Positions 10,083 through 21,034 of a stretch of 64,000 bases of DNA are shown in pieces. A model generated the notes under the pieces. It saw nothing but the letters and a program-made list of their open reading frames with translations, made no database searches and was not told the DNA's origin. A program made the translations under genes and the position numbers. The first letter of the stretch is position 1; the number at the start of each line of letters is the position of its first letter. Origin of the DNA: Yersinia aleksiciae. GTDB lineage: Bacteria; Pseudomonadota; Gammaproteobacteria; Enterobacterales; Enterobacteriaceae. The DNA lies in NCBI RefSeq assembly GCF_001047675.1, contig NZ_CP011975.1, positions 2,520,073-2,584,072 of the forward strand, given 5' to 3'.

Positions 10083-10418
10083 ATGTACGAAGCTCTTCTG
10101 GTATTTTTCTTGCTGATTTCGATTGGGCTAGTCGCTCTAATCATGTTACAGCAAGGTAAAGGCGCGGATATGGGAGCCTCATTCGGAGCAGGTGCATCTG
10201 CAACTCTGTTCGGTTCGAATGGTTCCGGTAACTTTATGACCCGCATGACGGCTGTATTGGCGGCACTGTTCTTCGTCATTAGCTTGATTCTGGGCAACAT
10301 GAGCACCAACCAGGGCCATAAAGGCAGCGAGTGGGAAAACCTGGGTCAGCCAGCAAAAACTGAGCAGACTACAGCTCCGGCAGCACCAGTGACGCCGAGT
10401 AGTGATATCCCGAAATAA
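10083..10418 (+). CDS. secG: Protein translocase subunit SecG
   Basis: Small subunit of the SecYEG inner-membrane translocon. It has 111 residues with two predicted membrane helices (about residues 2-22 and 52-72) joined by the conserved glycine-rich cytoplasmic loop LQQGKGADMGASFGAGAS, and a Pro/Ala/Thr-rich tail as in E. coli. It is preceded by a 221-base gap after glmM, so it probably has its own promoter. The two tRNA genes follow within 100 bases and may be co-transcribed. Confidence 0.96.
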   Translation: MYEALLVFFLLISIGLVALIMLQQGKGADMGASFGAGASATLFGSNGSGNFMTRMTAVLAALFFVISLILGNMSTNQGHKGSEWENLGQPAKTEQTTAPAAPVTPSSDIPK

Positions 10419-10509
10419 TGTTTTAAAAGTAGTTAGTAGTAAAAGACAAGAAGAAAGTTTTAAAATGGTTGCAACGACTTAAACAGTAAAAACAACCATT
10501 TAAATCAGT

Positions 10510-10596
10510 GCCGGGGTGGTGGAATTGGTAGACACGCTACCTTGAGGTGGTAGTGCCCGATTGGGCTTACGGGTTCAAGTCCCGTCCTCGGTACCA
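10510..10596 (+). tRNA. leuU: tRNA-Leu (anticodon GAG)
   Basis: An 87-base class II tRNA with a long variable arm. The acceptor stem GCCGGGG pairs with CCTCGGT (one additional G-U pair compared with E. coli leuU). The anticodon GAG lies at 10544-10546 in a seven-base loop, the T-arm GGGTTCAAGTCCC is standard, and CCA is encoded. Its position between secG and metY is the same as in E. coli. Confidence 0.97.
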
Positions 10597-10656
10597 AATA
10601 AGTCAGATAACTTGCTTTTTTGTCTTGATCAACGTAATATTTGCCACGTTTTCGGA

Positions 10657-10731
<75 letters not shown>

Positions 10732-10733
<2 letters not shown>

Positions 10734-10754
10734 CTTTCCTAAAGTGTTTTTTTT
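10732..10754 (+). terminator. First terminator after metY
   Basis: The stem CACTTT/AAAGTG with loop CCT overlaps the CCA end of the tRNA and is followed by eight T residues. Confidence 0.8.
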
Positions 10755-10863
10755 CAAATGTTGTATTCGGTAGACCTCAGATACTTTCGATTTCAATTTG
10801 AAAAAAATACTTGTCAGAAAGTTGTACCGAAGCCGCTTTGCGGCAAACAGGGTCCAGTTGCAT

Positions 10864-10888
10864 AAAGCCCCGAATTTCGGGGTTTTTT
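10864..10888 (+). terminator. Second terminator/attenuator before rimP
   Basis: The stem CCCCGA/TCGGGG with a three-base loop is flanked by an A-run and TTTTTT. Transcription of rimP-nusA must read past it or start after it. In E. coli similar sites between metY and rimP act as partial terminators in NusA autoregulation. Confidence 0.8.
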
Positions 10889-10942
10889 GTTATTTGACAG
10901 CAGAATCACTGGGCTATTAGGCCCTTTTTTTATGTCTTGGGG

Positions 10943-11401
10943 GTGGGCTTGTCCACATTAGAACAAAAGTTAACAGAGATAATTTCAGCACCGGTTGAGG
11001 CCTTGGGCTACGAATTAGTCGGCATCGAGTTCATCCGGGGGCGCCAATCGACGCTACGAATCTATATTGATAGTGACGACGGAATCACTGTTGATGCTTG
11101 TGCTGATGTCAGCCACCAGGTCAGCGCTGTATTGGACGTAGAAGATCCAATTACAGTAGCTTACAACTTAGAAGTTTCCTCTCCGGGCCTTGATCGCCCT
11201 ATGTTCACCGCTGAACACTATACTCGTTACCTCGGTGAAGAAGTCACTCTGGTTTTGCGTATGGCAATGCAGAACCGCCGTAAATGGCAGGGCATTATCA
11301 AAGCCGTTGATGGTGAAATGATCACGGTTACTGTGGATGGAAAAGATGAAGTGTTCGCGCTGAGCAACATCCAGAAAGCGAACCTGGTACCCCACTTTTA
11401 A
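10943..11401 (+). CDS. rimP: Ribosome maturation factor RimP
   Basis: Cytoplasmic 30S assembly factor. It has 152 residues with the two-domain RimP fold: an N-terminal alpha/beta domain ([21 protein letters not shown]) and a C-terminal SH3-like barrel ([18 protein letters not shown]). The GTG at 10943 gives [10 protein letters not shown], which matches the E. coli start. An in-frame TTG two codons earlier has no support. It is the first gene of the rimP-nusA-infB-rbfA-truB run. Confidence 0.95.
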   Translation: MGLSTLEQKLTEIISAPVEALGYELVGIEFIRGRQSTLRIYIDSDDGITVDACADVSHQVSAVLDVEDPITVAYNLEVSSPGLDRPMFTAEHYTRYLGEEVTLVLRMAMQNRRKWQGIIKAVDGEMITVTVDGKDEVFALSNIQKANLVPHF

Positions 11402-11422
11402 AGTTTGGATGAGGCAACTAGG

Positions 11423-12910
11423 ATGAACAAAGAGATTCTGGCTGTTGTAGAAGCAGTTTCCAATGAGAAATCCCTTCCGCGCGAAAAGATTTTTGAGGCG
11501 TTGGAAACCGCTCTAGCGACAGCGACCAAGAAAAAATACGAACAAGAAATTGAAGTTCGCGTCAGCATTGACCGTAAAACCGGTGATTTCGACACTTTCC
11601 GTCGTTGGGTCGCCGTTAACGAAGTTACGATGCCAACACGTGAAATTACGTTAGAAGCGGCTCAGTATGAAGACCCTTCGCTCCAGTTGGGCGATTATGT
11701 CGAAGACCAGATTGAGTCTGTTACTTTTGACCGTATTACTACTCAAACGGCCAAGCAAGTTATCGTACAAAAAGTGCGTGAAGCTGAGCGGGCAATGGTT
11801 GTTGAACAGTTCCGCCAGTACTTGGGCGAAATTGTCACTGGTATCGTGAAAAAAGTTAACCGTGACAGTATTGCGTTGGATCTTGGCAACAACGCTGAAG
11901 CCGTGATTGGCCGTGAAGACATGCTACCGCGTGAAAACTTCCGTCCAGGCGACCGTATCCGTGGCGTTCTGTATGATGTGCGTCCAGAAGCTCGCGGTGC
12001 ACAGTTATTTGTCAGCCGTTCACGTCCTGAAATGCTGATTGAACTGTTCCGGATTGAAGTGCCGGAAATCGGCGAAGAATTGATCGAAATTAAAGCAGCT
12101 GCCCGTGATCCGGGTTCGCGTGCTAAAATTGCGGTTAAAACCAACGACAAACGTATCGACCCCGTCGGTGCTTGCGTTGGGATGCGTGGTGCCCGTGTTC
12201 AGGCTGTTTCCAGCGAACTTGGTGGTGAGCGCATTGATATTGTATTGTGGGATGATAATCCAGCCCAGTTTGTTATTAACGCTATGGCGCCAGCTGATGT
12301 TGCGTCTATTGTGGTTGATGAAGACAGACACACGATGGATGTTGCCGTTGAAGCCAGTAACCTGGCACAGGCAATTGGCCGTAACGGTCAGAACGTACGT
12401 TTAGCAGCACAATTGAGTGGCTGGGAACTGAACGTAATGACGGCGGACGATCTTCAGGCGAAGCATCAGGCCGAGGCTCATGCCGCTATTGATACCTTCA
12501 CCAAATATCTTGATATCGATGAGGACTTTGCCACTGTATTGGTAGAGGAAGGTTTCTCTTCTCTGGAAGAATTGGCTTACGTGCCAATGAAAGAACTTCT
12601 GGAAATCGATGGTCTTGACGAAGATACGGTTGAAGCGCTGCGTGATCGCGCCAAAGCTGCATTGACCACGCTGGCCCTGGCACAAGAAGAAAGTCTTGGC
12701 GACCAAAAACCCGCTGATGACCTGCTGAACCTAGCGGGTCTGGAACGTAGCATGGCATTCAAATTAGCTGCGCGCGGTGTGTGTACGCTGGAAGATCTTG
12801 CCGAGCAGGGTATCGACGATCTGGCAGATATTGAAGGGCTTAGCGATGAGCAAGCCGGCGAGCTGATTATGGCCGCACGTAATATCTGTTGGTTTGGCGA
12901 TAACGCGTAA
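11423..12910 (+). CDS. nusA: Transcription termination/antitermination factor NusA
   Basis: RNA polymerase-binding factor for pausing, intrinsic termination and antitermination. It has 495 residues: an N-terminal polymerase-binding domain (to about 130), the S1 domain ([20 protein letters not shown]), two KH domains (with [14 protein letters not shown] and [12 protein letters not shown]), and two acidic repeat domains ([15 protein letters not shown] and a second copy near [18 protein letters not shown]). ATG 11423 ([12 protein letters not shown]) is chosen because it matches E. coli and has GAGG upstream; the in-frame extension to 11405 is not conserved. Confidence 0.98.
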   Translation: MNKEILAVVEAVSNEKSLPREKIFEALETALATATKKKYEQEIEVRVSIDRKTGDFDTFRRWVAVNEVTMPTREITLEAAQYEDPSLQLGDYVEDQIESVTFDRITTQTAKQVIVQKVREAERAMVVEQFRQYLGEIVTGIVKKVNRDSIALDLGNNAEAVIGREDMLPRENFRPGDRIRGVLYDVRPEARGAQLFVSRSRPEMLIELFRIEVPEIGEELIEIKAAARDPGSRAKIAVKTNDKRIDPVGACVGMRGARVQAVSSELGGERIDIVLWDDNPAQFVINAMAPADVASIVVDEDRHTMDVAVEASNLAQAIGRNGQNVRLAAQLSGWELNVMTADDLQAKHQAEAHAAIDTFTKYLDIDEDFATVLVEEGFSSLEELAYVPMKELLEIDGLDEDTVEALRDRAKAALTTLALAQEESLGDQKPADDLLNLAGLERSMAFKLAARGVCTLEDLAEQGIDDLADIEGLSDEQAGELIMAARNICWFGDNA

Positions 12911-12934
12911 TAAACTGTAGCAGGAAGGAACAGC

Positions 12935-15613
12935 ATGACAGATGTAACCGTAAAATCACTGGCCGCTGAGATTCAGACACCAGTTGATCGCCTGGTACAG
13001 CAATTTGCTGATGCAGGGATCAACAAATCTGAAGTAGACTCAGTTACCCAGCAAGAAAAAGAAACATTGCTGGCGCACTTAAACCGTGAACACGGTAGCG
13101 CGCCTAATAAACTCACGTTGCAACGCAAAACGCGTAGCACCTTGAATATTCCGAGCACCGGCGGAAAAAGTAAATCGGTGCAAATCGAGGTCCGCAAGAA
13201 ACGCACTTATGTAAATACGCCGGAAGCTGAACAAGCGAAAGCGGAAGAGCAGGCACAGCGTGAAGCGGAAGAGCAGGCACAACGTGAAGCGGAAGCCGCA
13301 GCGCAGAAAATCGCTGAAGAAAAAGCTAAACGTGCGGCCGAAGAACAAGCCAAACGTGAGGCCGCTGAAAAAGCTAAACGCCAAGCAGCGGAAAAAGAAA
13401 AAGTGACGAATCAACAAACCGACGAAAAAACCAAGCCAGCTCAGACTGATAAAGCACGCCGTGAAGCTGAAGCTGCCGAGCTGAAACGCTCAGTAGAAGA
13501 AGAAACACGCCGTAAGGTCGAGGAAGACGCTAAACGCGTTGCTGAGGAAGCCCGTAAGATGGCAGCCGAAAACGAAGGTAAATGGCCAGAACCTGTGGCA
13601 GAACAAACCGAATCTGCTGACTACCATGTCACCACTTCACAACATGCACGCGCCGCGGAAGATGAAAACGACGCCAAAGTTGAAGGTGATCGCCGTAGCC
13701 GCACTCGTGGTGGAAAGGCAACCAAGCAGAAGAAAGGCAATAAACTCTCTGAGTCTAAAGCTGATCGCGAAGAAGCACGTGCCGTTGGTCGTAAAGGCAA
13801 ACGTAAACCAAGCACATTACAGCAGAGCTTCAACAAGCCTGTTGTTGCGGTTAACCGCGATGTAGTGATTGGCGAGACCGTAACTGTCGCTGAATTGGCG
13901 AACAAAATGGCTGTTAAAGGCTCTCAGGTCATCAAAGCGATGATGAAACTGGGCGCAATGGCAACCATTAACCAGGTTATCGATCAAGAAACAGCACAGA
14001 TGGTTGCTGAAGAGATGGGCCACAAAGTCATCCTGCGTCGTGAAAACGAACTGGAAGAAGCACTGATGAGCGACCGTGATACTGGCGCTGAAGCTGCTGC
14101 CGAGCACCGCGCACCTGTTGTGACCATCATGGGTCACGTTGACCACGGTAAAACCTCTCTGCTGGACTACATCCGCTCCACGAAAGTGGCGTCAGGTGAA
14201 GCAGGCGGCATTACTCAGCACATCGGTGCTTATCACGTTGAAACTGAAAACGGCATGATTACCTTCCTGGACACCCCAGGACACGCCGCGTTTACTTCAA
14301 TGCGTGCTCGTGGTGCTCAGGCAACGGACATCGTGGTACTGGTTGTTGCAGCTGACGATGGCGTGATGCCACAGACTATCGAAGCTATTCAGCATGCCAA
14401 AGCGGCGAAAGTGCCGGTTGTGGTTGCAGTAAATAAAATCGATAAGCCAGAAGCTGATCCAGATCGCGTTAAAACCGAACTGTCTCAGTACGGTATCCAG
14501 CCAGAAGAGTGGGGCGGTGACTCTCAGTTCATCAACGTATCTGCGAAAGCCGGTATCGGTATTGATGAATTGCTGAACGCTATTCTGCTGCAAGCTGAAG
14601 TACTGGAACTGAAAGCGGTTCGTACTGGCATGGCAAGCGGTGTTGTTATCGAATCCTTCTTGGATAAAGGCCGTGGCCCTGTCGCTACCGTGCTGGTTCA
14701 ACAAGGTACCTTGAACAAAGGTGATATCGTACTGTGTGGCTTTGAGTATGGCCGTGTGCGTGCGATGCGTGACGAGTTAGGCCGTGATATCACGTCTGCT
14801 GGTCCATCTATTCCGGTTGAGATTCTGGGTCTGTCCAGTGTTCCTGCTGCTGGTGATGAAGTTACCGTTGTTCGTGACGAGAAAAAAGCCCGTGAAGTTG
14901 CACTGTACCGTCAGGGCAAATTCCGTGAAGTTAAGCTGGCTCGTCAGCAGAAATCCAAGCTGGAAAACATGTTTGCTAACATGACCGAAGGCGAAGTTTC
15001 TGAACTGAATATCGTTATCAAATCTGACGTTCAGGGTTCTTGTGAAGCCATCTGTGATTCACTGGAAAAACTGTCTACCGATGAAGTGAAAGTCCGCATT
15101 GTGGGTTCAGGCGTTGGTGGTATCACCGAAACTGATGCAACACTGGCTGCTGCTTCTGGCGCGATCATCCTTGGCTTTAACGTTCGTGCTGATGCTTCAG
15201 CGCGTCGTGTGGTAGAAACCGAAGGTTTGGATCTGCGTTACTACTCAGTAATTTATAGCCTGATCGATGAAGTCAAACAGGCGATGAGCGGTATGTTGGC
15301 GCCTGAGTACAAACAGCAAATCATTGGCTTGGCTGAAGTGCGTGATGTGTTTAAATCACCGAAATTTGGTGCCATTGCAGGCTGTATGGTTACTGAAGGT
15401 GTGATTAAGCGTAATAATCCAATCCGTGTTCTACGTGACAACGTGGTTATCTATGAAGGCGAGCTGGAATCTCTGCGCCGCTTCAAAGATGACGTTAACG
15501 AAGTTCGTAACGGCATGGAATGTGGTATCGGCGTTAAGAACTACAACGACGTCCGTGCTGGTGATGTAATCGAAGTCTTCGAAATTATCGAAATCAAACG
15601 TACTATCGATTAA
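12935..15613 (+). CDS. infB: Translation initiation factor IF-2
   Basis: GTPase that places fMet-tRNA on the 30S subunit and promotes subunit joining. It has 892 residues. An N-terminal IF2-N module is followed by a long charged, Ala/Glu/Lys/Arg-rich helical linker (about 95-215) and a second IF2-N module ([18 protein letters not shown]). The G domain carries [13 protein letters not shown] and NKID, and domains II-IV complete the protein. The linker contains a near-perfect 24-base tandem duplication (13241-13288) encoding AEEQAQRE twice. Internal starts giving shorter IF2 forms are known in E. coli and are possible here, but were not assigned. Confidence 0.98.
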   Translation: MTDVTVKSLAAEIQTPVDRLVQQFADAGINKSEVDSVTQQEKETLLAHLNREHGSAPNKLTLQRKTRSTLNIPSTGGKSKSVQIEVRKKRTYVNTPEAEQAKAEEQAQREAEEQAQREAEAAAQKIAEEKAKRAAEEQAKREAAEKAKRQAAEKEKVTNQQTDEKTKPAQTDKARREAEAAELKRSVEEETRRKVEEDAKRVAEEARKMAAENEGKWPEPVAEQTESADYHVTTSQHARAAEDENDAKVEGDRRSRTRGGKATKQKKGNKLSESKADREEARAVGRKGKRKPSTLQQSFNKPVVAVNRDVVIGETVTVAELANKMAVKGSQVIKAMMKLGAMATINQVIDQETAQMVAEEMGHKVILRRENELEEALMSDRDTGAEAAAEHRAPVVTIMGHVDHGKTSLLDYIRSTKVASGEAGGITQHIGAYHVETENGMITFLDTPGHAAFTSMRARGAQATDIVVLVVAADDGVMPQTIEAIQHAKAAKVPVVVAVNKIDKPEADPDRVKTELSQYGIQPEEWGGDSQFINVSAKAGIGIDELLNAILLQAEVLELKAVRTGMASGVVIESFLDKGRGPVATVLVQQGTLNKGDIVLCGFEYGRVRAMRDELGRDITSAGPSIPVEILGLSSVPAAGDEVTVVRDEKKAREVALYRQGKFREVKLARQQKSKLENMFANMTEGEVSELNIVIKSDVQGSCEAICDSLEKLSTDEVKVRIVGSGVGGITETDATLAAASGAIILGFNVRADASARRVVETEGLDLRYYSVIYSLIDEVKQAMSGMLAPEYKQQIIGLAEVRDVFKSPKFGAIAGCMVTEGVIKRNNPIRVLRDNVVIYEGELESLRRFKDDVNEVRNGMECGIGVKNYNDVRAGDVIEVFEIIEIKRTID

Positions 15614-15638
15614 TCGCCTCAGATCTGCTTATATCCAT

Positions 15639-15660
15639 TTGGGGGGCCTTGGCCCCCCAA
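15639..15660. other. Long GC-rich hairpin between infB and rbfA
   Basis: An inverted repeat built from TTGGGGGGCC and GGCCCCCCAA with almost no loop. No T-run follows, so it is more likely an RNA processing or stability element inside the operon than a terminator. Confidence 0.6.
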
Positions 15661-15678
15661 CTTGTCTGGAGAATCCAA

Positions 15679-16089
15679 ATGGCAAAAGAATTCAGCCGTT
15701 CTCAGCGTGTTTCGCAGGAAATGCAGAAAGAGATCGCACTCATCTTACAGCGTGAAATCAAAGATCCCCGTGTTGGCATGGCTACCGTATCCGGTATCGA
15801 GCTATCCCGTGATTTGGCTTACGCTAAAGTTTTTGTGACCTTTTTGAACGTATTAACCGATAACGCAGATCCGGATACGGTAAAAAATGGCATTAAAGCA
15901 CTGCAAGATGCCTCCGGTTATATCCGCACTTTGCTGGGTAAAGCGATGCGTCTGCGTATCGTGCCAGAACTGACCTTCGCTTATGATAACTCTCTGATTG
16001 AAGGGATGCGGATGTCTAACCTGGTGACAAATGTCATCAAAAATGATGCAGAACGTCAGGTTAATCCAGGTAGCGACGAGGAGAAGTAA
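15679..16089 (+). CDS. rbfA: 30S ribosome-binding factor RbfA
   Basis: Cold-adaptive 30S maturation factor that acts on the 16S rRNA 5' region. It has 136 residues with a single type II KH fold. It begins [20 protein letters not shown], which matches the E. coli start and has CTGGAG just upstream. A longer in-frame version from 15649 would read through the intergenic hairpin and is rejected. The stop codon overlaps the truB ATG by one base (TAATG), so translation is coupled. Confidence 0.96.
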   Translation: MAKEFSRSQRVSQEMQKEIALILQREIKDPRVGMATVSGIELSRDLAYAKVFVTFLNVLTDNADPDTVKNGIKALQDASGYIRTLLGKAMRLRIVPELTFAYDNSLIEGMRMSNLVTNVIKNDAERQVNPGSDEEK

Positions 16090-17033
16090 TGGGTCGTCCA
16101 CGTCGTCGCGGCCGTGACATTAACGGCGTTCTGTTATTGGATAAGCCGCTGGGCCTCTCCTCTAATGACGTTTTACAAAAAGTAAAACGCCTCTTTAGCG
16201 CTAACCGCGCAGGGCATACGGGGGCGCTTGATCCACTGGCGACCGGTATGCTGCCTATCTGTCTGGGCGAAGCGACCAAGTTTTCTCAATTTTTGCTGGA
16301 TTCAGATAAACGCTATCGTGTCGTTGCTCGTTTAGGGCAACGTACTGATACTTCGGATGCCGAAGGTGCATTAATCAGCGAGCGGGAGGTCAAGGTGACT
16401 CAGGCTCAGATGGATGCCGCTCTGGAGAGTTTCCGTGGCGATAGCCAGCAAATTCCGTCTATGTATTCTGCGCTGAAGCACCAAGGTAAACCGCTGTATG
16501 AATATGCCCGTCAGGGGATTGAAGTAGAGCGTGAAGCCCGCAGCATTACAGTGTACGAGTTGCTCTTTATCCGCTGGGAAGGCAACGATCTCGAGCTGGA
16601 AATCCACTGTTCCAAAGGCACTTATATTCGCACTATCATTGATGATTTGGGTGAATTGTTAGGTTGCGGTGCGCATGTGAGTTATCTGCGCCGGTTACAG
16701 GTAGCCACTTACCCAAGTGACCGCATGGTGACTTTAGAACAGTTGAAAACCATGGTTGAAACGGCGCAAACTGAAGAGCGCTCGCCAAATCCAGAACTGG
16801 ATCTCCTGCTGCTCCCGATGGACAGTGCGGTATTAAACTTCCCTGAAGTTAATCTGTTACCCGCAGTGGCTGCCTATGTTAAGCAGGGGCAACCGGTGCA
16901 TGTATCTGGTGCACCGGATGAAGGAATGGTCCGTATCACTGAAGGCGAAGAGCGTAACTTCATTGGTATCGGCATCATTGCTGAGGATGGTCGAGTCGCA
17001 CCGAAACGTTTGGTTGTGGAATACGCCGAGTAG
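16089..17033 (+). CDS. truB: tRNA pseudouridine-55 synthase TruB
   Basis: Makes pseudouridine 55 in the T-arm of tRNAs and also works as a tRNA chaperone. It has 314 residues. The catalytic Asp lies in the [15 protein letters not shown] motif (motif II), and the [13 protein letters not shown] motif of the TruB family is present. A C-terminal PUA domain (roughly 250-314) ends [18 protein letters not shown]. It is last in the rimP-to-truB series and is followed by the rpsO promoter. Confidence 0.97.
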   Translation: MGRPRRRGRDINGVLLLDKPLGLSSNDVLQKVKRLFSANRAGHTGALDPLATGMLPICLGEATKFSQFLLDSDKRYRVVARLGQRTDTSDAEGALISEREVKVTQAQMDAALESFRGDSQQIPSMYSALKHQGKPLYEYARQGIEVEREARSITVYELLFIRWEGNDLELEIHCSKGTYIRTIIDDLGELLGCGAHVSYLRRLQVATYPSDRMVTLEQLKTMVETAQTEERSPNPELDLLLLPMDSAVLNFPEVNLLPAVAAYVKQGQPVHVSGAPDEGMVRITEGEERNFIGIGIIAEDGRVAPKRLVVEYAE

Positions 17034-17049
17034 GGCCTAGCGGCCTTCC

Positions 17050-17078
17050 TTGCGATCCCTCGGCTCAAAGAGTAGAAT
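17050..17078 (+). promoter_or_regulatory. Sigma-70 promoter of rpsO
   Basis: TTGCGA (17050-17055) and TAGAAT (17073-17078) are separated by exactly 17 bases, about 78 bases before the rpsO start. It begins just after truB, at the same place as the known rpsO promoter in E. coli. Confidence 0.7.
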
Positions 17079-17155
17079 AGTGCGGCTTACATATTGGGTT
17101 GCTGAATTAGAGATCGGCGCCTGTCTTAATTTATCTATATATTTGGAGTTGTATC

Positions 17156-17425
17156 ATGTCTCTAAGTGTTGAAGCGAAAGCTAAAATTGTTGCTGACTTC
17201 GGTCGCGGTGAAAATGACACCGGTTCAAGCGAAGTTCAGGTTGCTCTGTTGACTGCTCAAATTAACCATTTGCAAGGTCACTTCTCCGAGCACAAAAAAG
17301 ACCACCATAGCCGTCGTGGTCTGCTGCGTATGGTATCCACGCGTCGTAAGCTGCTGGACTACCTGAAGCGTGAAGATGTAGCGCGTTATGCTTCCCTGAT
17401 CGAGCGTCTGGGTCTGCGTCGCTAA
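17156..17425 (+). CDS. rpsO: 30S ribosomal protein S15
   Basis: Primary 16S rRNA-binding protein of the 30S platform. The 89 residues form the usual four-helix protein, with the conserved [21 protein letters not shown] and [22 protein letters not shown] segments that contact rRNA. In E. coli S15 represses its own mRNA by trapping the ribosome on a pseudoknot around the start codon; the leader here is long enough for such a structure but it was not folded. A strong terminator follows. Confidence 0.98.
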   Translation: MSLSVEAKAKIVADFGRGENDTGSSEVQVALLTAQINHLQGHFSEHKKDHHSRRGLLRMVSTRRKLLDYLKREDVARYASLIERLGLRR

Positions 17426-17441
17426 GTCTGCGAGTTTCGGG

Positions 17442-17468
17442 AAAAAGGGGCCAATAGGCCCCTTTTTT
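17442..17468 (+). terminator. Terminator downstream of rpsO
   Basis: The 11-base-pair stem AAAAAGGGGCC/GGCCCCTTTTTT has an AATA loop and a built-in T-run. Confidence 0.92.
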
Positions 17469-17584
17469 CTAAGACGCAATGATAAAATACGCTAGTATAT
17501 TGTTGTTGCTTATTACTTAAGTAAGAAAAGTAAAAAGTAAGAAAAGTAAATTTTTAAAATAGGATCTTCCGGTGCAGAGGTTCG

Positions 17585-17639
17585 CGCGGCTAATGAGAGA
17601 CTTTAACTCAATGAGGGTTAAGGATTGTCATTAGTCGCG
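17585..17639 (+). promoter_or_regulatory. RNase III-type stem-loop in the pnp leader
   Basis: CGCGGCTAATGA pairs with TCATTAGTCGCG, and the stem continues through GACTTTAAC/GTTAAGGATT. In E. coli the pnp mRNA leader contains such a long duplex, cut by RNase III and then used by PNPase to destabilise its own message. Position (about 80 bases before pnp) and structure fit the same autoregulation. Confidence 0.8.
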
Positions 17640-17720
17640 AGGATGCAGTGTGAAGGTAATAGTGACAGGTGGATGAGGTCGTCAATACGATCCGGCACCG
17701 CATAGTATAAGGATACTATT

Positions 17721-19841
17721 TTGCTGACTCCGATTATTCGTAAATTCCAGTACGGCCAACATACCGTAACCATCGAAACGGGCATGATGGCTCGCCAGGC
17801 AACTGCTGCTGTTATGGTAAGCATGGACGACACCGCAGTATTCGTGACTGTTGTTGGCCAAAAGAAAGCTAAACCAGGTCAGAGCTTCTTCCCGCTGACG
17901 GTTAACTATCAGGAGCGTACTTACGCTGCTGGCCGTATCCCAGGCAGCTTCTTCCGTCGTGAAGGCCGCCCAAGTGAAGGCGAAACACTGACCTCACGTC
18001 TGATTGACCGTCCGATTCGCCCATTGTTCCCAGATAGCTTCCTGAATGAAGTTCAGGTGATTGCGACTGTTGTTTCTGTTAACCCACAAGTTAACCCAGA
18101 CATCGTGGCACTGATTGGTGCATCAGCTGCGCTGAGCCTGTCAGGCATTCCATTCAACGGCCCAATCGGCGCTGCTCGCGTTGGTTTCATCAACGACCAG
18201 TATGTGCTGAACCCAACAACGGACGAACTGAAAGAGAGCCGTCTGGACTTGGTTGTTGCTGGTACTGCGGGCGCAGTACTGATGGTTGAATCTGAAGCAG
18301 ACATTCTGTCTGAAGATCAAATGTTGGGCGCGGTGGTCTTCGGCCACGAGCAACAACAAGTTGTGATTGAAAATATCAACGCTCTGGTTGCCGAAGCGGG
18401 CAAACCGAAGTGGGATTGGCATGCTGAGCCAGTTAACGAAGCGCTGCACGCGCGCGTTGCTGAGCTGGCTGAAGCTCGTCTGGGTGACGCATATCGCATC
18501 ACTGAGAAACAAGAGCGCTATACTCAAGTTGATGCTATCAAAGCAGACGTGACTGAGGCGTTGCTGGCACAAGACGAATCTTTGAATGCGTCTGAAATTC
18601 AGGACATTCTGGGCGATGTTGAGAAAAACGTCGTTCGTAGCCGCGTATTGCGTGGCGAACCGCGTATCGATGGTCGCGAAAAAGACATGATCCGTGGTCT
18701 GGATGTGCGTACTGGCGTATTGCCACGTACCCATGGTTCTGCGTTGTTCACCCGTGGTGAAACTCAGGCACTGGTTACTGCCACACTGGGTACTGCACGT
18801 GACGCGCAAAATATTGATGAGCTGATGGGTGAGCGTACTGACTCATTCCTGCTACACTATAATTTCCCTCCATATTGCGTTGGTGAAACTGGTATGGTTG
18901 GCTCACCTAAACGTCGTGAGATTGGCCATGGCCGTCTGGCGAAACGTGGTGTGTTGGCAGTTATGCCAAGCCCGAGCGAGTTCCCTTACACTGTTCGTGT
19001 GGTTTCTGAAATCACCGAATCTAACGGTTCTTCCTCAATGGCTTCTGTTTGTGGTGCTTCCTTGGCCCTGATGGATGCTGGCGTGCCAATTAAAGCCGCT
19101 GTTGCGGGTATCGCGATGGGTCTGGTTAAAGAAAACGAAAACTTTGTGGTTCTGTCCGACATTCTGGGTGACGAAGATCACTTGGGCGACATGGACTTTA
19201 AAGTGGCCGGTAGCCGTGACGGTATCACCGCATTGCAGATGGACATTAAAATTGAAGGTATCACCCGCGAAATCATGCAGGTGGCTCTGAACCAGGCCAA
19301 GGGTGCGCGTCTGCACATTCTGGGTGTTATGGAACAGGCTATCAGCACACCTCGTGGTGATATCTCTGAGTTTGCTCCACGTATCTACACCATGAAAATC
19401 AATCCTGAGAAAATCAAGGATGTGATCGGTAAAGGCGGTTCTGTGATTCGTGCGCTGACTGATGAAACGGGCACCACGATCGAAATCGAAGATGATGGTA
19501 CCATTAAGATTGCAGCTACCGATGGCGACAAAGCAAAACACGCTATTCGTCGCATCGAAGAAATTACTGCTGAAATCGAAGTGAACCGTATCTATGCGGG
19601 TAAAGTGACTCGTATCGTTGATTTCGGTGCATTTGTGGCAATCGGCGGCGGTAAAGAAGGTCTGGTTCATATTTCTCAAATCGCTGACAAGCGCGTAGAG
19701 AAAGTGACAGACTACCTGCAAATGGGCCAAGAAGTGCCAGTTAAAGTAATGGAAGTTGATCGCCAGGGCCGTATCCGCCTGAGCATCAAAGAAGCCACGA
19801 CTCCTGACGCAGAAGCTCCGGCACCAGAAGCAGCAGAGTAA
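17721..19841 (+). CDS. pnp: Polyribonucleotide nucleotidyltransferase (PNPase)
   Basis: Trimeric 3'-5' phosphorolytic exoribonuclease of the RNA degradosome. It has 706 residues: two RNase PH-like domains ([14 protein letters not shown] in the first; [12 protein letters not shown] and [18 protein letters not shown] in the second) separated by an all-helical domain. A KH domain ([21 protein letters not shown]) and an S1 domain ([26 protein letters not shown]) follow. The start codon is TTG, as in E. coli, with AAGGA upstream. It is separated from rpsO by a terminator and a 295-base leader holding an RNase III-type duplex. Confidence 0.98.
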   Translation: MLTPIIRKFQYGQHTVTIETGMMARQATAAVMVSMDDTAVFVTVVGQKKAKPGQSFFPLTVNYQERTYAAGRIPGSFFRREGRPSEGETLTSRLIDRPIRPLFPDSFLNEVQVIATVVSVNPQVNPDIVALIGASAALSLSGIPFNGPIGAARVGFINDQYVLNPTTDELKESRLDLVVAGTAGAVLMVESEADILSEDQMLGAVVFGHEQQQVVIENINALVAEAGKPKWDWHAEPVNEALHARVAELAEARLGDAYRITEKQERYTQVDAIKADVTEALLAQDESLNASEIQDILGDVEKNVVRSRVLRGEPRIDGREKDMIRGLDVRTGVLPRTHGSALFTRGETQALVTATLGTARDAQNIDELMGERTDSFLLHYNFPPYCVGETGMVGSPKRREIGHGRLAKRGVLAVMPSPSEFPYTVRVVSEITESNGSSSMASVCGASLALMDAGVPIKAAVAGIAMGLVKENENFVVLSDILGDEDHLGDMDFKVAGSRDGITALQMDIKIEGITREIMQVALNQAKGARLHILGVMEQAISTPRGDISEFAPRIYTMKINPEKIKDVIGKGGSVIRALTDETGTTIEIEDDGTIKIAATDGDKAKHAIRRIEEITAEIEVNRIYAGKVTRIVDFGAFVAIGGGKEGLVHISQIADKRVEKVTDYLQMGQEVPVKVMEVDRQGRIRLSIKEATTPDAEAPAPEAAE

Positions 19842-19851
19842 TAAAGTATTC

Positions 19852-19883
19852 CATAGCCCCTGACTTATGAGTGAGGGGCTATG
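19852..19883 (+). terminator. Hairpin terminator between pnp and nlpI
   Basis: The stem CATAGCCCC/GGGGCTATG has a 14-base loop and only a weak T-run, so read-through to nlpI is possible. Confidence 0.55.
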
Positions 19884-19964
19884 TTATCTCGAGGGCAGGA
19901 TGCTCTTGTGTTAAACAAATGGATGAAAGGATATTTATCCAATGTTTGTCTTCGGGAGTAGGAA

Positions 19965-20849
19965 ATGAAGCCTTTCTTGCGCTGGTGTTACGTTGCGACA
20001 GCACTCATGCTGGCAGGATGCAGCAACCATGATTGGCGTAAAGACGAGGTGTTGGCTATCCCGTTGCAACCGACGTTGCAGCAGGAAGTGATTCTGGCTC
20101 GCATGGAACAAATCCTTGCAAGTCGGGCACTTACGGATGATGAGCGCGCACAGCTTTTATATGAGCGCGGAGTGCTGTATGATAGCCTCGGGCTACGGGC
20201 ACTAGCGCGAAATGATTTTTCGCAAGCGTTAGCTATTCGTCCTGATATGCCAGAAGTTTTTAACTATCTGGGCATTTATTTAACGCAGGCAGGCAATTTT
20301 GATGCTGCCTATGAAGCGTTTGATTCTGTACTAGAGCTTGATCCAACTTACAATTACGCGCGTTTAAACCGGGGTATCGCTCTGTATTATGGCGGTCGAC
20401 TCCCGTTGGCGCAGGATGATCTGCAGGCGTTTTATCAAGACGATCCAAATGATCCCTTCCGTTCGTTGTGGCTGTATCTGGTGGAAAGAGAAATCGATCC
20501 CAAGACAGCGGCAGTAGCGTTACAACAGCGCTATGAGAAATCGGACAGAGGGCAATGGGGATGGAATATTGTCGAATTCTACCTGGGCACGATCAGCGAA
20601 AAAACGCTGATGGAAAGGCTCAAGGCAGATGCAACGGATAACACTTCGCTCGCTGAGCATCTCAGTGAAACTGACTTCTATTTAGGTAAACATTACCTAA
20701 GTCTGGGGGACAAGAACACCGCTTCGGCGCTGTTCAAACTGACGGTAGCTAACAACGTTCATAACTTTGTTGAGCACCGCTATGCATTGTTGGAATTGGC
20801 GCTTTTGGGCCAAGAACAAGACGACCTATCGGAATCGGACCAGCAATAG
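19965..20849 (+). CDS. nlpI: Outer-membrane lipoprotein NlpI (TPR adaptor)
   Basis: Outer-membrane lipoprotein that scaffolds peptidoglycan hydrolases and delivers MepS to the protease Prc. The signal peptide ends with the lipobox MLAGC at residue 19. The body is made of tetratricopeptide repeats: [41 protein letters not shown] begins the clearest pair, and further helical repeats run to about residue 280. The total of 294 residues equals the E. coli protein. It lies between pnp and deaD, an order conserved in enterics. Confidence 0.96.
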   Translation: MKPFLRWCYVATALMLAGCSNHDWRKDEVLAIPLQPTLQQEVILARMEQILASRALTDDERAQLLYERGVLYDSLGLRALARNDFSQALAIRPDMPEVFNYLGIYLTQAGNFDAAYEAFDSVLELDPTYNYARLNRGIALYYGGRLPLAQDDLQAFYQDDPNDPFRSLWLYLVEREIDPKTAAVALQQRYEKSDRGQWGWNIVEFYLGTISEKTLMERLKADATDNTSLAEHLSETDFYLGKHYLSLGDKNTASALFKLTVANNVHNFVEHRYALLELALLGQEQDDLSESDQQ

Positions 20850-20896
20850 CTGACGAACAACTATCAGCCTGTATACCTTGGTTTTTACCAACGTTA

Positions 20897-20925
20897 ATCA
20901 CCCTAACAGGTGATGGCCTTTTTGT
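20897..20925 (+). terminator. Terminator downstream of nlpI
   Basis: ATCACC/GGTGAT with a six-base loop, then GGCC and TTTTTG. The four-base gap before the T-run makes it a moderate terminator; it lies in the deaD leader. Confidence 0.55.
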
Positions 20926-21034
20926 TCGTTTTATAATCTAATTTGAGCCGGTTCACACTTTTCAATGAAAATGACTGAAAATTTTCTCGACGAGTTATGT
21001 AGACTGGCTGCCATTATTAATGAGGCACGTGTAC

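Noticed and set aside
18141..18809. 222-codon open frame on the minus strand within pnp
   Set aside because: It is an antisense shadow of the highly conserved pnp gene, with no ribosome-binding site or recognisable domain.
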